Below, piece after piece: positions 20,633-29,991 of a stretch of DNA of 64,000 bases. The stretch comes from 13-2-20CM-66-19 sp036273735 (lineage in GTDB: Bacteria > Pseudomonadota > Gammaproteobacteria > Steroidobacterales > Steroidobacteraceae), in the NCBI GenBank assembly GCA_036273735.1, contig DASUHA010000085.1, positions 6,995 to 70,994 on the forward strand, in the 5' to 3' direction. The position numbers and the translations under genes are program-made. Numbering within the stretch: the first letter of the stretch is position 1; each line of letters opens with the position of its first letter. The notes beneath the pieces were generated by a model. The model was not told where the DNA came from, made no database searches, and saw only the letters and a program-made list of their open reading frames with translations.

Positions 20633-23221
20633 TTAATTTCGCCGCCGCACGCCTCTGACAGGCTCAGCCTCGAGCGGATTCTCCGGCCAGTAGTGCTTCG
20701 GATAGCGGCCGCGCAGGTCCTTGCGTACTTCGGCGTATGCGCCGCGCCAGAAGCTCTTGAGATCGCGCGTCACCTGCACCGGGCGCCGTGCGGGCGAGAG
20801 CAGCTTGAAAGTGATCGGCACTCGACCGCCGCCGATCCGCGGACTCGCCTCGAGGCCGAAGACCTCCTGCAGGCGTACCGAGACCGCAGGAGCGTTCTCA
20901 TCGAGGTAATCGACGCGCACGTGCGAGCCGCTCGGCACGGTGAGCTGCGCCGGTGCGAGTCGGTCGAGCTCGCGGCGGTGATCCCAACTCAGCCGTGCGA
21001 GCAGCGCATCGAGAAGCGGGATGCGGGCGAGATGCTCGCGGCGTGTGACTCCTTCGAGCCAGGGCGTGAGCCACTCGCCGGCCGATGCTCGCAGAGCGTC
21101 ATCGGAAAGGAGCGGCCAGCTGTCATAGGAACCGCCCAGGCGCCGCACGAACGCGACCCGTGCCTGCAGCTCGCGCGCCTCGCGCGTCCAGGGGAGCGAC
21201 TCGATTCCGAGCTGGCGGATGCCTTCGAGCATGGCGGCGTGCGCCTCCTGCTGCGGCACCTGCGGCAGAGGGCTCTCCTCCAGCACCAGGCCATCGAGCC
21301 TGAGCACTCGCCGTGCGAGCACGGCCTCTTCGCGTGCGCTCCACTCGACGGAGTCGGCTCGCTCCAGGCGAGACGCCATCAGCTCTTCGACCTCGCGGCG
21401 ACCGAGAGGCGCTGCGAGGCGGATGCGCGCGTCCCGCTCGCGGTCATCGAGGTCCACGGCCACGATGAGCTCCTGGCGCGAGAGGCTCTGTGGCTCGGCG
21501 AAATGCGCGCCGCGGCCATTCGTCAGCGTGAAGCGCCCTTCCCCACCCGGCCGCTGTCGCCCGATCCGATCCGGGAACGCGAGCGCGAGAAGTCCACCGG
21601 CGGTGGCACCCGCCGCGCCCCGAGCGGCGGCGGAATCTGCCGTCTCGCCGAGCTGACGCAGGAGCTCCCGCGCGCCGCGGCGGACTCTCTGCAGGGCCGC
21701 GCGGTCGATTCCCCCGGACTCGCCATCGCCTCGGAGCGCCTCGATACGGCCACGGATGTCGGCATCCCGCGCGCCGCCGGTACCACGAAAGAGGTCCCGC
21801 TCCGAAAGGAGCGCGGCGATGTCCGCCGCGAGAGGCAAGCAGCCGATCTCGCGCGCACGCAGCAGCATGTGCGCCAGGCGAGGATGCGTGCCGAGACGCG
21901 CCATCTCACGGCCATGAGTGGTGATGCGGCCTTCGGCGGACAGGGCTCCGAGACGCGCCAACAGATCGCGCGCGCTCGCGAGCATCGCGGTGGGTGGCGG
22001 ATCGAGCCACTTGAGCGCGGCCGCATCGCGGGCTCCCCAGCTGGCAAGCTCGAGGGCGAGCGGCGTCAGGTCCGCCTCGACGATCTCCGCCGGGCTGAAT
22101 GGCGCGAGGCTGCGCTGCGCACCCTCGCTCCAGGCGCGGTAGCACACGCCCGGCTCCGTCCGTCCCGCTCTCCCCTGCCGCTGCTCCGCCGAGGCGCGGG
22201 AAATGCGCTCCGTCTCGAGCCGGCTCATGCCCGTTGCCGGATCGAAGCGCTGGCGGCGAGCGAGACCCGAGTCCACGACGACCCGTACCCCCGGAATGGT
22301 CAGACTCGTCTCCGCGATGTTGGTCGCGAGGACGACACGTCGCGACCCCGCGCGGGCGGGCATCAGCGCCGCCTCCTGGTCCTCGCTCGAAAGCTCCCCA
22401 TAGAGCGGCAGGACCTGCAATCGGTCCGTGCTGGAGCCCGCCGGCAGCGCTCCCTCGAGCAGCGCGCGCACGCGGTGAATCTCCCGCGCTCCCGGAAGAA
22501 ACACCAGCACATCTCCCTGCTCTTCCTCCAGCGCACGCCGGACGAGCCTCGCCGTGAGCGCATCGGGAGACTCCTGCGTCCCACGGATTGGCCCCATCTC
22601 GGGCAGTGGCGGCATCCCGTTGCCCGCAAACCGCGTCTCCACCGGGAAGCTTCTGCCGTGCGCCGCCACGAGGGGCGCATCGCCCAGCAATCGCGCCACC
22701 GCCGCGCCCTCGAGCGTAGCCGACATGACCAGGATTTTGAGATCCGGCGTCACACTCTCGCGTGCGTCGAGCGCGAGCGCCAGTCCGAGATCCGCCTGCA
22801 GGCTCCTCTCGTGATACTCATCGAAGAGCACCGCTGCGATTCCTTCGAGCGCGGGGTCAGTCTGCAACATCCGTGTCAGCACACCCTCCGTCACGACCTC
22901 TATGCGAGTATCGCGCGACACGCGCGTATCCAGACGCATCCGATACCCCACGGTGCGGCCGACCACCTCGTCCACCGTCTGCGCCATGCGCAGCGCCACC
23001 GCACGTGCCGCCAGCCGACGGGGCTCCAACATCAGGATTCGCTTGCCCGCCGCCCAGGGCTCATCGAGCAGCACCAGTGGTACCACGGTGCTCTTGCCTG
23101 CTCCGGGCGGTGCAGTCAGTACTGCGGAGGCGTGGCTCGCGAGCGCCCGCCGCAGTTCCGGCAGCGCTTCATCGATCGGTAATCCCGAATGCCGCAGGGA
23201 GCGCCGGATCACGAGCGCCAC
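20633..23221 (-). CDS. hrpB: ATP-dependent helicase HrpB
   Basis: An 862-residue DExH-box helicase. Walker A APPGAGKST is at residues 37-45, motif II is DEYHERS, motif III SAT, and motif VI EQRQGRAGRTEPG; the C-terminal HrpB domain ends with PKHYWPENPLEAEP. RNA helicase of the DEAH/RHA class with unknown cellular role in most proteobacteria. The start is a GTG that overlaps the DUF423 stop by 13 bases; the family usually begins with the segment LPIDEALPELRRAL, so a slightly later start is possible. Length (820-860) is normal. Confidence 0.94.
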   Translation of the reverse strand: MALVIRRSLRHSGLPIDEALPELRRALASHASAVLTAPPGAGKSTVVPLVLLDEPWAAGKRILMLEPRRLAARAVALRMAQTVDEVVGRTVGYRMRLDTRVSRDTRIEVVTEGVLTRMLQTDPALEGIAAVLFDEYHERSLQADLGLALALDARESVTPDLKILVMSATLEGAAVARLLGDAPLVAAHGRSFPVETRFAGNGMPPLPEMGPIRGTQESPDALTARLVRRALEEEQGDVLVFLPGAREIHRVRALLEGALPAGSSTDRLQVLPLYGELSSEDQEAALMPARAGSRRVVLATNIAETSLTIPGVRVVVDSGLARRQRFDPATGMSRLETERISRASAEQRQGRAGRTEPGVCYRAWSEGAQRSLAPFSPAEIVEADLTPLALELASWGARDAAALKWLDPPPTAMLASARDLLARLGALSAEGRITTHGREMARLGTHPRLAHMLLRAREIGCLPLAADIAALLSERDLFRGTGGARDADIRGRIEALRGDGESGGIDRAALQRVRRGARELLRQLGETADSAAARGAAGATAGGLLALAFPDRIGRQRPGGEGRFTLTNGRGAHFAEPQSLSRQELIVAVDLDDRERDARIRLAAPLGRREVEELMASRLERADSVEWSAREEAVLARRVLRLDGLVLEESPLPQVPQQEAHAAMLEGIRQLGIESLPWTREARELQARVAFVRRLGGSYDSWPLLSDDALRASAGEWLTPWLEGVTRREHLARIPLLDALLARLSWDHRRELDRLAPAQLTVPSGSHVRVDYLDENAPAVSVRLQEVFGLEASPRIGGGRVPITFKLLSPARRPVQVTRDLKSFWRGAYAEVRKDLRGRYPKHYWPENPLEAEPVRGVRRRN

Positions 23222-23625
23222 ATGTCATACGCGAACAACAGCCAGCCGAGGATGAGGAGTCCGCCGCCGAACGGTGTCAGTATCCCGACCCAGGGTGGCG
23301 CATCCAGGCTGAGCGCATAGAGACTGCCGCAGAAGAGCGCGATCCCCACGAGCAGCGTCCGGGGGGCCGTCACGACCCTGTAAAATGTCGGTCGTCTGAC
23401 CGGCGTCGCCAGGTCCGGCGCGCCACCGAGGAGCGCTCCCATCACCAGCAGGCCGAGCGACTGGTAGAACTGAAACCGCACGGCGATATCGTAGATATTC
23501 TGCTGGCGCGCGCTCCAGCGACCTGCCATTGCATGAGCGCCCAGCGCCCCCGCAACCGTCGCCAGGGCGAGCAACACGCTCCCGGCCGGGAGCACCCACC
23601 TCCCGTAGGAGCCTTTCCTCATCAT
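23209..23625 (-). CDS. DUF423 small membrane protein
   Basis: A 138-residue inner-membrane protein with about four hydrophobic helices. The N-terminal GALGAHA motif after helix 1, the helix-2 segment (FYQSLGLLVMGALLG), and the terminal PFGGGLLILGWLLFA match DUF423 (YgdD). Function unknown. It lies 10 bases after the slipin stop and overlaps hrpB, so it is probably in the same transcript as nfeD and slipin. Two ATG codons start it. Confidence 0.88.
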   Translation of the reverse strand: MMRKGSYGRWVLPAGSVLLALATVAGALGAHAMAGRWSARQQNIYDIAVRFQFYQSLGLLVMGALLGGAPDLATPVRRPTFYRVVTAPRTLLVGIALFCGSLYALSLDAPPWVGILTPFGGGLLILGWLLFAYDMWRS

Positions 23626-23635
23626 GCCGGCAACC

Positions 23636-24406
23636 CTAGGACTGCGGTCCCGGCCGGTCCGGCCCGAGCGCCCCCATCAGCGGCCGGAAAAGGTCGAGCG
23701 GCAGCGGAAACACGATGAGCTGTGATTTGTCGTGCGAGATGTCGGCCAGCGTCTGCAGGTATCGCAGCTGCAACGCGCTCGGCTGCTGCGCCAACAGTTG
23801 TGCCGCCTCGGCCAGTGTCTGCGCGGCCTGCTTCTCGCCGTCCGCGTTGATGACTTTTGCCCGCCGGTTGCGCTCGGCCTCCGCCTGCCTCGCCATCGCG
23901 CGGATCATGGTTTCATCCAGATCGACGTCTTTGATCTCGACATTCGCGACCTTGATGCCCCATGCCTCGGTGGCCTGGTCGAGAATGCGTTGGACATCGG
24001 CGTTGAGCTTGTCACGCTGGGAGAGCAGGTCGTCCATCTCGTGCTGGCCGAGCACCGAGCGCAGCGTGGTCTGCGCCACCTGACTGGTCGCCTCCCACGC
24101 GTTGGCCACCTGGATGATGGCCCGGCCGGGGTCGACGACGCGGAAATAGACCACAGCGTTCACCTTTACCGATACATTGTCACGGGTGATCACGTCCTGC
24201 TTCGGCACGCTGAGCACGATGACCCGCAGATCCACCTTCTTCATTCTCTGGAAGACCGGCCAGATCAGGATGATCCCCGGTCCCTTTATGCCCGTGAAGC
24301 GCCCGAGCGTGAACATCACGGCCCGCTCGTATTCGTTCAGCACGTTGATGGCGCTGAAGACCAGCATGGCGATGATGACGATGATGACGACGAGAGCGTA
24401 GGGCAT
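23636..24406 (-). CDS. Slipin (stomatin/prohibitin, SPFH) family protein
   Basis: A 256-residue SPFH-domain protein with an N-terminal membrane helix (ALVVIIVIIAMLVFSAINVL), the ERAVMFTLGRFTGIKGPGIILIWP stretch near residues 27-50, and a band-7 domain with coiled-coil ending in ARQAEAERNRRAKVINADGEKQAA near residues 165-188. Slipins form oligomeric membrane microdomains and are encoded with long-form NfeD, whose protease domain can cleave their C-terminus in archaeal homologues. A GGAG site precedes the ATG, and nfeD ends 24 bases upstream. Confidence 0.94.
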   Translation of the reverse strand: MPYALVVIIVIIAMLVFSAINVLNEYERAVMFTLGRFTGIKGPGIILIWPVFQRMKKVDLRVIVLSVPKQDVITRDNVSVKVNAVVYFRVVDPGRAIIQVANAWEATSQVAQTTLRSVLGQHEMDDLLSQRDKLNADVQRILDQATEAWGIKVANVEIKDVDLDETMIRAMARQAEAERNRRAKVINADGEKQAAQTLAEAAQLLAQQPSALQLRYLQTLADISHDKSQLIVFPLPLDLFRPLMGALGPDRPGPQS

Positions 24407-24430
24407 AAGGATCTCCGGGCGGAGCCAGCC

Positions 24431-25954
24431 TCAGGGCGAAGGCTCGACCCACAATGTCAAACCTTCCACCTTCACGACGCGCGCCGCCTGTCCGGCCTTC
24501 AAGGGTCCCGCACTGCAGGCGTTCCACAGCTCACCGCCGTAGCGGACGCGCCCGCGCGCCGCGAAATCTTCAACCGCTTCCACCACTGCCCCGAGCATCG
24601 CCTGGGTGCCGGTCACGACCGGGCTGCGCGCCGCGTGCGTGGCAAGATACACGATCCCGAGAATGACGAGCCCACCCACCGTCGCCAGGCCCCCGATGAG
24701 CGGCAGGGCAACCTGCAGTCCCGAAGTTCTCGAGAAGAGGATGAGGGAACCGACGATGAAGGCGATCAGCCCGCCGATCCCGAGTGAGCCGTAGGTTGGG
24801 AAAAAGAATTCCGCCGCGATCATGCCGGCGCCGACGATGAGGAGCGCGAGTCCGGCGAAATTGGTCGGCAGGAGCTGGAAGGCAAAGAGCGCGATGAGCA
24901 GACAGATGACACCGACCACGCCCGGCAACACCCCGCCCGGATGATAGCCCTCGAAGAGCAGGCCCCAGAGGCCGATCAGCAGCAGTCCATAGGCGATCTC
25001 GGGGTTGGTGATGATGCCGAGCAGGCGCGTGCGCCAGTCGGGCTTCAGCCAACTGACCGCAACGCCCCGGGTATCGAGCCGCACCGTCCGATCGCCGACA
25101 CGCGTCTCGCGGCCATTCAACTGTGTCAGCAGGCTCGGCAGGTCGGGCGCGATGAGATCGATCACGTGCTGCTGCAGCGCCTGAGTCGCGGGCAGGCTCG
25201 CCGCACCGCGCACCGCCTCCTCCGCCCAGTCGGCGTTACGACCGCGCAGCTGCGCGAGACCGCGGATGTAGGCGATGGAGTCGTTGAGGACTTTGCGCTC
25301 CTCGGAGCTCATCGGCTCGGCCTGCGTGGAGGTCGGAGTTTCCTCGCCGGCTCCCCCGGCCTGCTCGGCCTTCTCAGACTTCCCGGCCTTGTCAGGCTTC
25401 CCGACCTTGTCGGTCTTCCCGGCCCTTGCGGGCTTCTCGGCCTGGCTGGCCTTCGGCGCCTTGTCGGTCTTCCCCGGCTCCGAGGGTGTCGTGGGACTTG
25501 CCGCAGGTGGCGCCGGCTCGGAGCCCCCGATGGACACCGGAGTGGCGGCGCCGAGATTGGTCGCGGGTGCCATCGCCGCGAAGTGGCACGCGTAGAGGAT
25601 GTAAGTGCCTGCACTCGCTGCGCGCGCGCCGGGCGGGGCGACATAGGCTACGACCGGAACGGACGAAGACAGGATGGCGCTGATGATCTCCCGCATGGAG
25701 GTCGAGAGCCCACCCGGAGTGTCGATCTCGAGAATGACGAAGGGGCTGCCCCGCTGCTGCGCAGTGTCGAGCCCCTGCTCGACGTACTCGGCGGTCGCAG
25801 GTCCGATCGCGCCACGAATCTCGAGGCCCAGGGCGGCCGGGCGAATCTGCGCCGCCGCTGGCGCTGCAGTGCCCGCCACCCCGGGCGCCAGGGCGAATGC
25901 CGGGGCAATCGCAATGGCCGCAGCGATGCGGGCAAGGATCGATGCCAGCCTCAT
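24431..25954 (-). CDS. nfeD: Long-form NfeD membrane-bound serine protease
   Basis: A 507-residue protein. A signal peptide (residues 1-36) precedes a ClpP-class protease domain with catalytic Ser114 in ARAASAGTY and Lys221 in the EERKVLND motif; then four to five transmembrane helices (about 300-430) and a C-terminal OB-fold NfeD domain (GAVVEAVEDFAARGRVRYGGELW, about residues 440-462). A Lys/Ala/Gly/Asp-rich insert at about 150-210 separates the two catalytic residues. Paired with slipin in an operon seen across bacteria and archaea, implying membrane quality control. A shadow of a palindrome lies just upstream. Confidence 0.94.
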   Translation of the reverse strand: MRLASILARIAAAIAIAPAFALAPGVAGTAAPAAAQIRPAALGLEIRGAIGPATAEYVEQGLDTAQQRGSPFVILEIDTPGGLSTSMREIISAILSSSVPVVAYVAPPGARAASAGTYILYACHFAAMAPATNLGAATPVSIGGSEPAPPAASPTTPSEPGKTDKAPKASQAEKPARAGKTDKVGKPDKAGKSEKAEQAGGAGEETPTSTQAEPMSSEERKVLNDSIAYIRGLAQLRGRNADWAEEAVRGAASLPATQALQQHVIDLIAPDLPSLLTQLNGRETRVGDRTVRLDTRGVAVSWLKPDWRTRLLGIITNPEIAYGLLLIGLWGLLFEGYHPGGVLPGVVGVICLLIALFAFQLLPTNFAGLALLIVGAGMIAAEFFFPTYGSLGIGGLIAFIVGSLILFSRTSGLQVALPLIGGLATVGGLVILGIVYLATHAARSPVVTGTQAMLGAVVEAVEDFAARGRVRYGGELWNACSAGPLKAGQAARVVKVEGLTLWVEPSP

Positions 25955-25998
25955 TGGTTCAGCATGCCGCCTACGGGCATCCTCGAGCGGGGTGGATC

Positions 25999-26042
25999 AC
26001 CCACGAGATCCTGATCTTACGCGCCTGAGGGCACTCGTGGGT
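25999..26042 (-). repeat. 9-bp inverted repeat spanning the ygiQ stop and nfeD upstream region
   Basis: ACCCACGAG (25999-26007) and CTCGTGGGT (26034-26042) are perfect reverse complements separated by 26 bases. The right arm touches the ygiQ stop codon, and the left arm lies 45 bases before the nfeD start. It could be a partial terminator or a boundary element between ygiQ and nfeD; no T-run follows. Confidence 0.6.
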
Positions 26043-28198
26043 CAACGCTTGGGCGTACGCGGCAGGCCGGTATGTTGCGTCTTGAAGGGCTGGTGTCGGC
26101 GCGCTCGGGCGCCCGGTGCCACGCCCGCACGACGCCCCTCACCTCTCTCGCCGGTTCCCGCCGGCTGGTATGCCGGAACGAGCTGTTGCCTGCCATTGCC
26201 GATGAGATCGGCACGCCCCATGCGCCGCAGTGCCTCCCGCAGCGTCGGCCAGTTGTCGGGATCGTGATAGCGCAGGAACGCCTTGTGGAGGCGTCGCACC
26301 TTGAGGCCCTTCGGCACCCGGACCTCACCCCCCGAGCGACTCAACCGTCTCAGGGGATTCTTTCCCGAATGGTACATGGCGGTTGCGGTCGCCATCGGAG
26401 AGGGCAGGAAGGCCTGTACCTGGTCGGCGCGAAAGCCATTGCGCTTCAGCCACAAGGCCAACTCCAGCATGTCCTCATCGCTCGTGCCCGGGTGAGCGGC
26501 GATGAAGTAGGGAATCAGGTACTGCTCCTTGCCCGCCTCGCGCGAGTAGCGCTCGAAGAGCGCCTTGAAGCGATCGTAGGCGCCGATTCCCGGCTTCATC
26601 ATCATCGACAGCGGCCCCTCGGAGATCGCTTCCGGCGCGATCTTGAGATATCCGCCCGTGTGATGTTGGGCGAGCTCCCTCACGTATTCGGGGGACTCGA
26701 CCGCCAGGTCGTAGCGTACGCCCGAAGCGATGAGGACCTTGCGGATGCCGGGAAGCTCGCGGACCTTGCGATAGAGACTGACGAGCGGCGCGTGATCGGT
26801 GTCGAGATTGGGACAGATGCCGGGATAGACGCACGAGGGCCGGCGGCAGGCGCTCTCGATCTCCCGGCTGCGGCAGGCCAGCCGGTACATGTTGGCCGTG
26901 GGACCGCCCAGATCGGAGATGACGCCGGTGAAGCCCGGGACCTCGTCGCGGATCGCCTCGACCTCGCGCAGGACGGAGCGCTCCGAGCGATTCTGGATGA
27001 TGCGCCCTTCGTGCTCCGTGATGGAGCAGAAGGTGCAACCGCCGAAGCAACCGCGCTGGATGGCGACCGAGAAGCGGATCATCTTGTAGGCGGGAATGTT
27101 GGCATTCCCGTAGGCCGGGTGCGGGCGGCGGCGGTAGGGCCGCTCGTACACCCAGTCCATCTCCTGCGTCGTCAGCGGGATGGGCGGCGGGCTCAGCCAG
27201 ACTTCGACATCCCCATGGCGCTGCACCAGCGCGCGGGCGTTACCGGGATTCGACTCGAGATGCAGGATGCGGGACGCGTGTGCATACAACACCGGGTCCG
27301 CGCTCACCTGCTCGTGGGACGGCATGCGGATGACGCTGCGGCCACGGTCTGCGTTCTTGACGCGACGTACGAAGCGCACGACCTTCTCCTCCGTCTGGGG
27401 TGCCGCTGCGCCCGATGCGGTGCGCGCAGCCTGTCGTTCCGGCTCCATGGCGTAGGGGTCCGGTGGCGGCGCGACAGGCCCGGGCGTGTCGAGGTGCGTC
27501 GAGTCGATCTCGATCCAACCTTCCGGGACCGATTTGCGCGCGAACGCAGTGCCGCGCACGTCGATGATGTCGCGGATCGACTCGCCGGCGGCGAGCCGGT
27601 GCGCGATCTCACAGATCTGCCGCTCGCCGTTGCCGTAGATGAGCAGGTCCGCCTTGGCATCGAGCAGAATCGAGCGGCGCACCTTCTCCGACCAATAGTC
27701 GAAATGCGCAATGCGCCGCAGCGATGCCTCGATGCCGCCGATCACGATCGGCACATCCCTGAACGCCTCGCGCGCGCGTTGCGCATAGACGATCACGGAG
27801 CGGTCCGGCCGCTTGCCGCCGACACCTTCAGGCGTGTAGGCATCATCACTGCGCAGCCGCCGATCGGCCGTATACCGGTTCACCATGGAATCCATGTTGC
27901 CGGCCGTGATCCCGAAGAAGAGATTGGGGCGCCCGAGTGCCGTGAACGGCTCGGCGCTCTGCCAGTCGGGCTGCGCAATCATGCCGACCCTGAAGCCCTG
28001 CGCCTCGAGCACGCGGCCGACGACGGCCATGCCGAAGCTGGGATGATCGACATAGGCATCGCCGGTCACGATGATGACATCGCAGCTGTCCCAGCCGAGC
28101 TCGTCCATCTCCGCGCGCGACATGGGCAGGTACGGCGCTGTGCCGAAGCGCGCCGCCCAGTGCTTGCGGTAGCCGAAGATGTCGCGGGCAGACTGCAT
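26042..28198 (-). CDS. ygiQ: YgiQ family radical SAM protein
   Basis: A 718-residue radical SAM enzyme. The cluster-binding motif CFGGCTFCS is near residue 385, preceded by the YgiQ N-terminal domain (FRVGMIAQPDW; FFGITAGNMDSMVNRYTA) and followed by CVYPGICPN and the family-specific C-terminal domain (HPGTSDEDMLELALWLKRNGF). It binds SAM and a 4Fe-4S cluster; the reaction is unknown. Length matches the family (700-760). The last 45 residues are Arg/Gly-rich and variable. It starts 6 bases after namZ. Confidence 0.94.
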   Translation of the reverse strand: MQSARDIFGYRKHWAARFGTAPYLPMSRAEMDELGWDSCDVIIVTGDAYVDHPSFGMAVVGRVLEAQGFRVGMIAQPDWQSAEPFTALGRPNLFFGITAGNMDSMVNRYTADRRLRSDDAYTPEGVGGKRPDRSVIVYAQRAREAFRDVPIVIGGIEASLRRIAHFDYWSEKVRRSILLDAKADLLIYGNGERQICEIAHRLAAGESIRDIIDVRGTAFARKSVPEGWIEIDSTHLDTPGPVAPPPDPYAMEPERQAARTASGAAAPQTEEKVVRFVRRVKNADRGRSVIRMPSHEQVSADPVLYAHASRILHLESNPGNARALVQRHGDVEVWLSPPPIPLTTQEMDWVYERPYRRRPHPAYGNANIPAYKMIRFSVAIQRGCFGGCTFCSITEHEGRIIQNRSERSVLREVEAIRDEVPGFTGVISDLGGPTANMYRLACRSREIESACRRPSCVYPGICPNLDTDHAPLVSLYRKVRELPGIRKVLIASGVRYDLAVESPEYVRELAQHHTGGYLKIAPEAISEGPLSMMMKPGIGAYDRFKALFERYSREAGKEQYLIPYFIAAHPGTSDEDMLELALWLKRNGFRADQVQAFLPSPMATATAMYHSGKNPLRRLSRSGGEVRVPKGLKVRRLHKAFLRYHDPDNWPTLREALRRMGRADLIGNGRQQLVPAYQPAGTGERGEGRRAGVAPGARARRHQPFKTQHTGLPRTPKR

Positions 28199-28204
28199 GC
28201 GGAC

Positions 28205-29410
28205 TCAGTACAGGAGGTACGCCTGCCGCTCGGCGCTCCACGCGGCCTCGTCTTTCGCTGCGAGCGTATCGAGGTCGCCGGGTGTTGCCGTCCTGTCGTC
28301 GACCCAGCGCCGCAGCAGGTCGCTGCCGTTGATCACGTCGATCGCGAGCCGATCGCGCTCGTACTCATAGGGGAAGTCCCGCCACAGCGGATAGTCGGGA
28401 GCGAGACGCCGCAGCGCCTTGAAAGCGAGCGCCATGAGCCGCCACGGGCGGAACGCCTCGTGCTCGTAGTAGATCTCGTCCTCGACGTGGATCTGCAGCC
28501 CGGCGCAGAGCTTGCCCACATGCTTGTAGAAGGTGGGCTCGAACCAACAGTGACGCAACCGGCAGCCGCGCGTCCAGGCGGGCGCCAGCTCGCGCATGGC
28601 GGCAAGCAGTGCGTAACTGTCGAGATCCGGGGCGCCGAAGAGCTCGAGCGGCCGGGTGGTACCCCGGCCTTCCGACAGAGTCGTCCCTTCCAACATGACC
28701 GTGCCCGGATAGCAGCGGGTCATCCACAGAGTCGGCGCGTTCGGGCTGGGGTTCACCCAGGTGCGCTGCCCGAGCGGCCAGCCGTATCCCGGCGTCGCGT
28801 GAGGCTGCCAGCCGTCGAGTGCGATGACCTGGCAGTCGACATCGAGCTTCAGCGTGGAGACAAACCAGCGCGCCAGCTCGCCCAGCGTGAGACCGTGCCG
28901 CATCGGAATGGGGCCCGGGCCCACGAAGCTCTCGCAGCCCGGACGCAGGGACAGTCCCTCCACCGGCCGGCCAATCGGATTCGGACGGTCGAGCACCCAC
29001 ACCGTCTTGTGTCGCTTCGCAGCCTCCTCGAGAACGTAGCGCAGCGTCGCTTCGAACGTATAGATACGGCAACCGACGTCCTGCAGGTCGACCAGCAGGA
29101 CATCGAAGCTGTCCATCATGTGCTCCGTCGGCCGCCGCACCTCTCCGTAGAGACTGAATACCGGGATCGCGTGTACCGGATCGATGAAGTCGGCGGACTC
29201 CATCATGTTGTACTGCTTGTCTCCGCGCAGCCCATGCTGCGGCCCGAAGGCCGCGGTCATCCTGAGATCACCGAGCGTCGCCAGGGCATCCAGCGAATGC
29301 ACGAGGCTGCGGGTCACGGAGGCAGGATGGGCGAGCAGCGCCACCCGCCTGCCCGCGAGCGGCTTGCGGAGCTGCGGCTCCTCGAGCAGACGATCGATGC
29401 CGAACTTCAT
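28205..29410 (-). CDS. namZ: Exo-beta-N-acetylmuramidase NamZ family (DUF1343, GH171)
   Basis: A 401-residue protein of DUF1343, the family shown in Bacillus to release MurNAc from peptidoglycan fragments. The opening GIDRLLEEP..L.GRRVALLAHPASV, the GPQHGLRGDKQ motif, LLVDLQDVGCRIYTFEATL and DRPNPIGRPVEG are all family landmarks. Unlike secreted homologues it has no signal peptide, so it probably acts in the cytoplasm on recycled muropeptides. It starts by ATGA overlap with the DOMON-like gene upstream and ends 6 bases before ygiQ. Confidence 0.9.
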   Translation of the reverse strand: MKFGIDRLLEEPQLRKPLAGRRVALLAHPASVTRSLVHSLDALATLGDLRMTAAFGPQHGLRGDKQYNMMESADFIDPVHAIPVFSLYGEVRRPTEHMMDSFDVLLVDLQDVGCRIYTFEATLRYVLEEAAKRHKTVWVLDRPNPIGRPVEGLSLRPGCESFVGPGPIPMRHGLTLGELARWFVSTLKLDVDCQVIALDGWQPHATPGYGWPLGQRTWVNPSPNAPTLWMTRCYPGTVMLEGTTLSEGRGTTRPLELFGAPDLDSYALLAAMRELAPAWTRGCRLRHCWFEPTFYKHVGKLCAGLQIHVEDEIYYEHEAFRPWRLMALAFKALRRLAPDYPLWRDFPYEYERDRLAIDVINGSDLLRRWVDDRTATPGDLDTLAAKDEAAWSAERQAYLLY

Positions 29411-29991
29411 TGAGCGGGATTCCCGGAAAGCGCGAGCGCGACTGAAAAGCTGTCGGGGTGATGAAAATCAGGGCGCCCGGAGGGGTGGCCCAGCGCCCAG
29501 TATGACAGCCTGCCCTCTCGGTCCTCCACTACGGCGCTCAGAGCGATCCGCAGCAGCGGCTCTGCGGATGCCCGGAAGTCCAGTGCCCCGCTCAAGCGTA
29601 CTTCCGCCCGCAGCATGCACCGCTCGCCGTCCGCACGTAGCGTGAGCCGCGGCGCGGCATCCAGAGCCGGCGTCATGTCCTTCCGGTACGACTGGAAGCA
29701 GTATGCGGACCACTCACCGGACGGTGAGAAATTGAGCTCGAGGTACTGCGGCGACTCTGCCAGCCCTACGAACGCCTCGAAGCACGTATGCGTCCAGAGC
29801 TTGTCCGTCCTCTTGGCATCGCCTCCGGGCGGCGGGATACGGACGCGCTTCAGGTCCCCTTCGAGCACGTACACGAACCGGAGTGACATAGGACCGGCGA
29901 CGTCAACCGATGCAGCCACGGCGCGCACCGCCTCACTAGGTGTACTCGGATGCGCTACGAGGGAAACAAAGGAAGCATCGCTCTTCGTCAT
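29407..29991 (-). CDS. DOMON-like domain protein
   Basis: A 194-residue single-domain protein with a beta-sandwich pattern: LRFVYVLEGDL, the DKLWTHTCFEAFV strand-turn that marks the DOMON-like family, and YLELNFSPSGEWSAYCFQSYR. Similar domains bind sugars or haem in exported proteins, but no signal peptide is present here, so it is probably cytoplasmic. The ATG at 29991 overlaps the rlpA stop by ATGA, which decides the start against an alternative 8 codons earlier. It is overlapped the same way by namZ downstream. Confidence 0.82.
   Translation of the reverse strand: MTKSDASFVSLVAHPSTPSEAVRAVAASVDVAGPMSLRFVYVLEGDLKRVRIPPPGGDAKRTDKLWTHTCFEAFVGLAESPQYLELNFSPSGEWSAYCFQSYRKDMTPALDAAPRLTLRADGERCMLRAEVRLSGALDFRASAEPLLRIALSAVVEDREGRLSYWALGHPSGRPDFHHPDSFSVALALSGNPAQ

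Noticed and set aside
20579..23182. An 867-codon plus-strand open frame opposite hrpB
   Set aside because: It is the antisense shadow of the helicase in GC-rich DNA; no domain is recognisable and all HrpB motifs are on the minus strand.
26072..29413. A 1,113-codon plus-strand open frame across ygiQ and namZ
   Set aside because: It spans two well-identified minus-strand genes with no family resemblance of its own, so it is a shadow.
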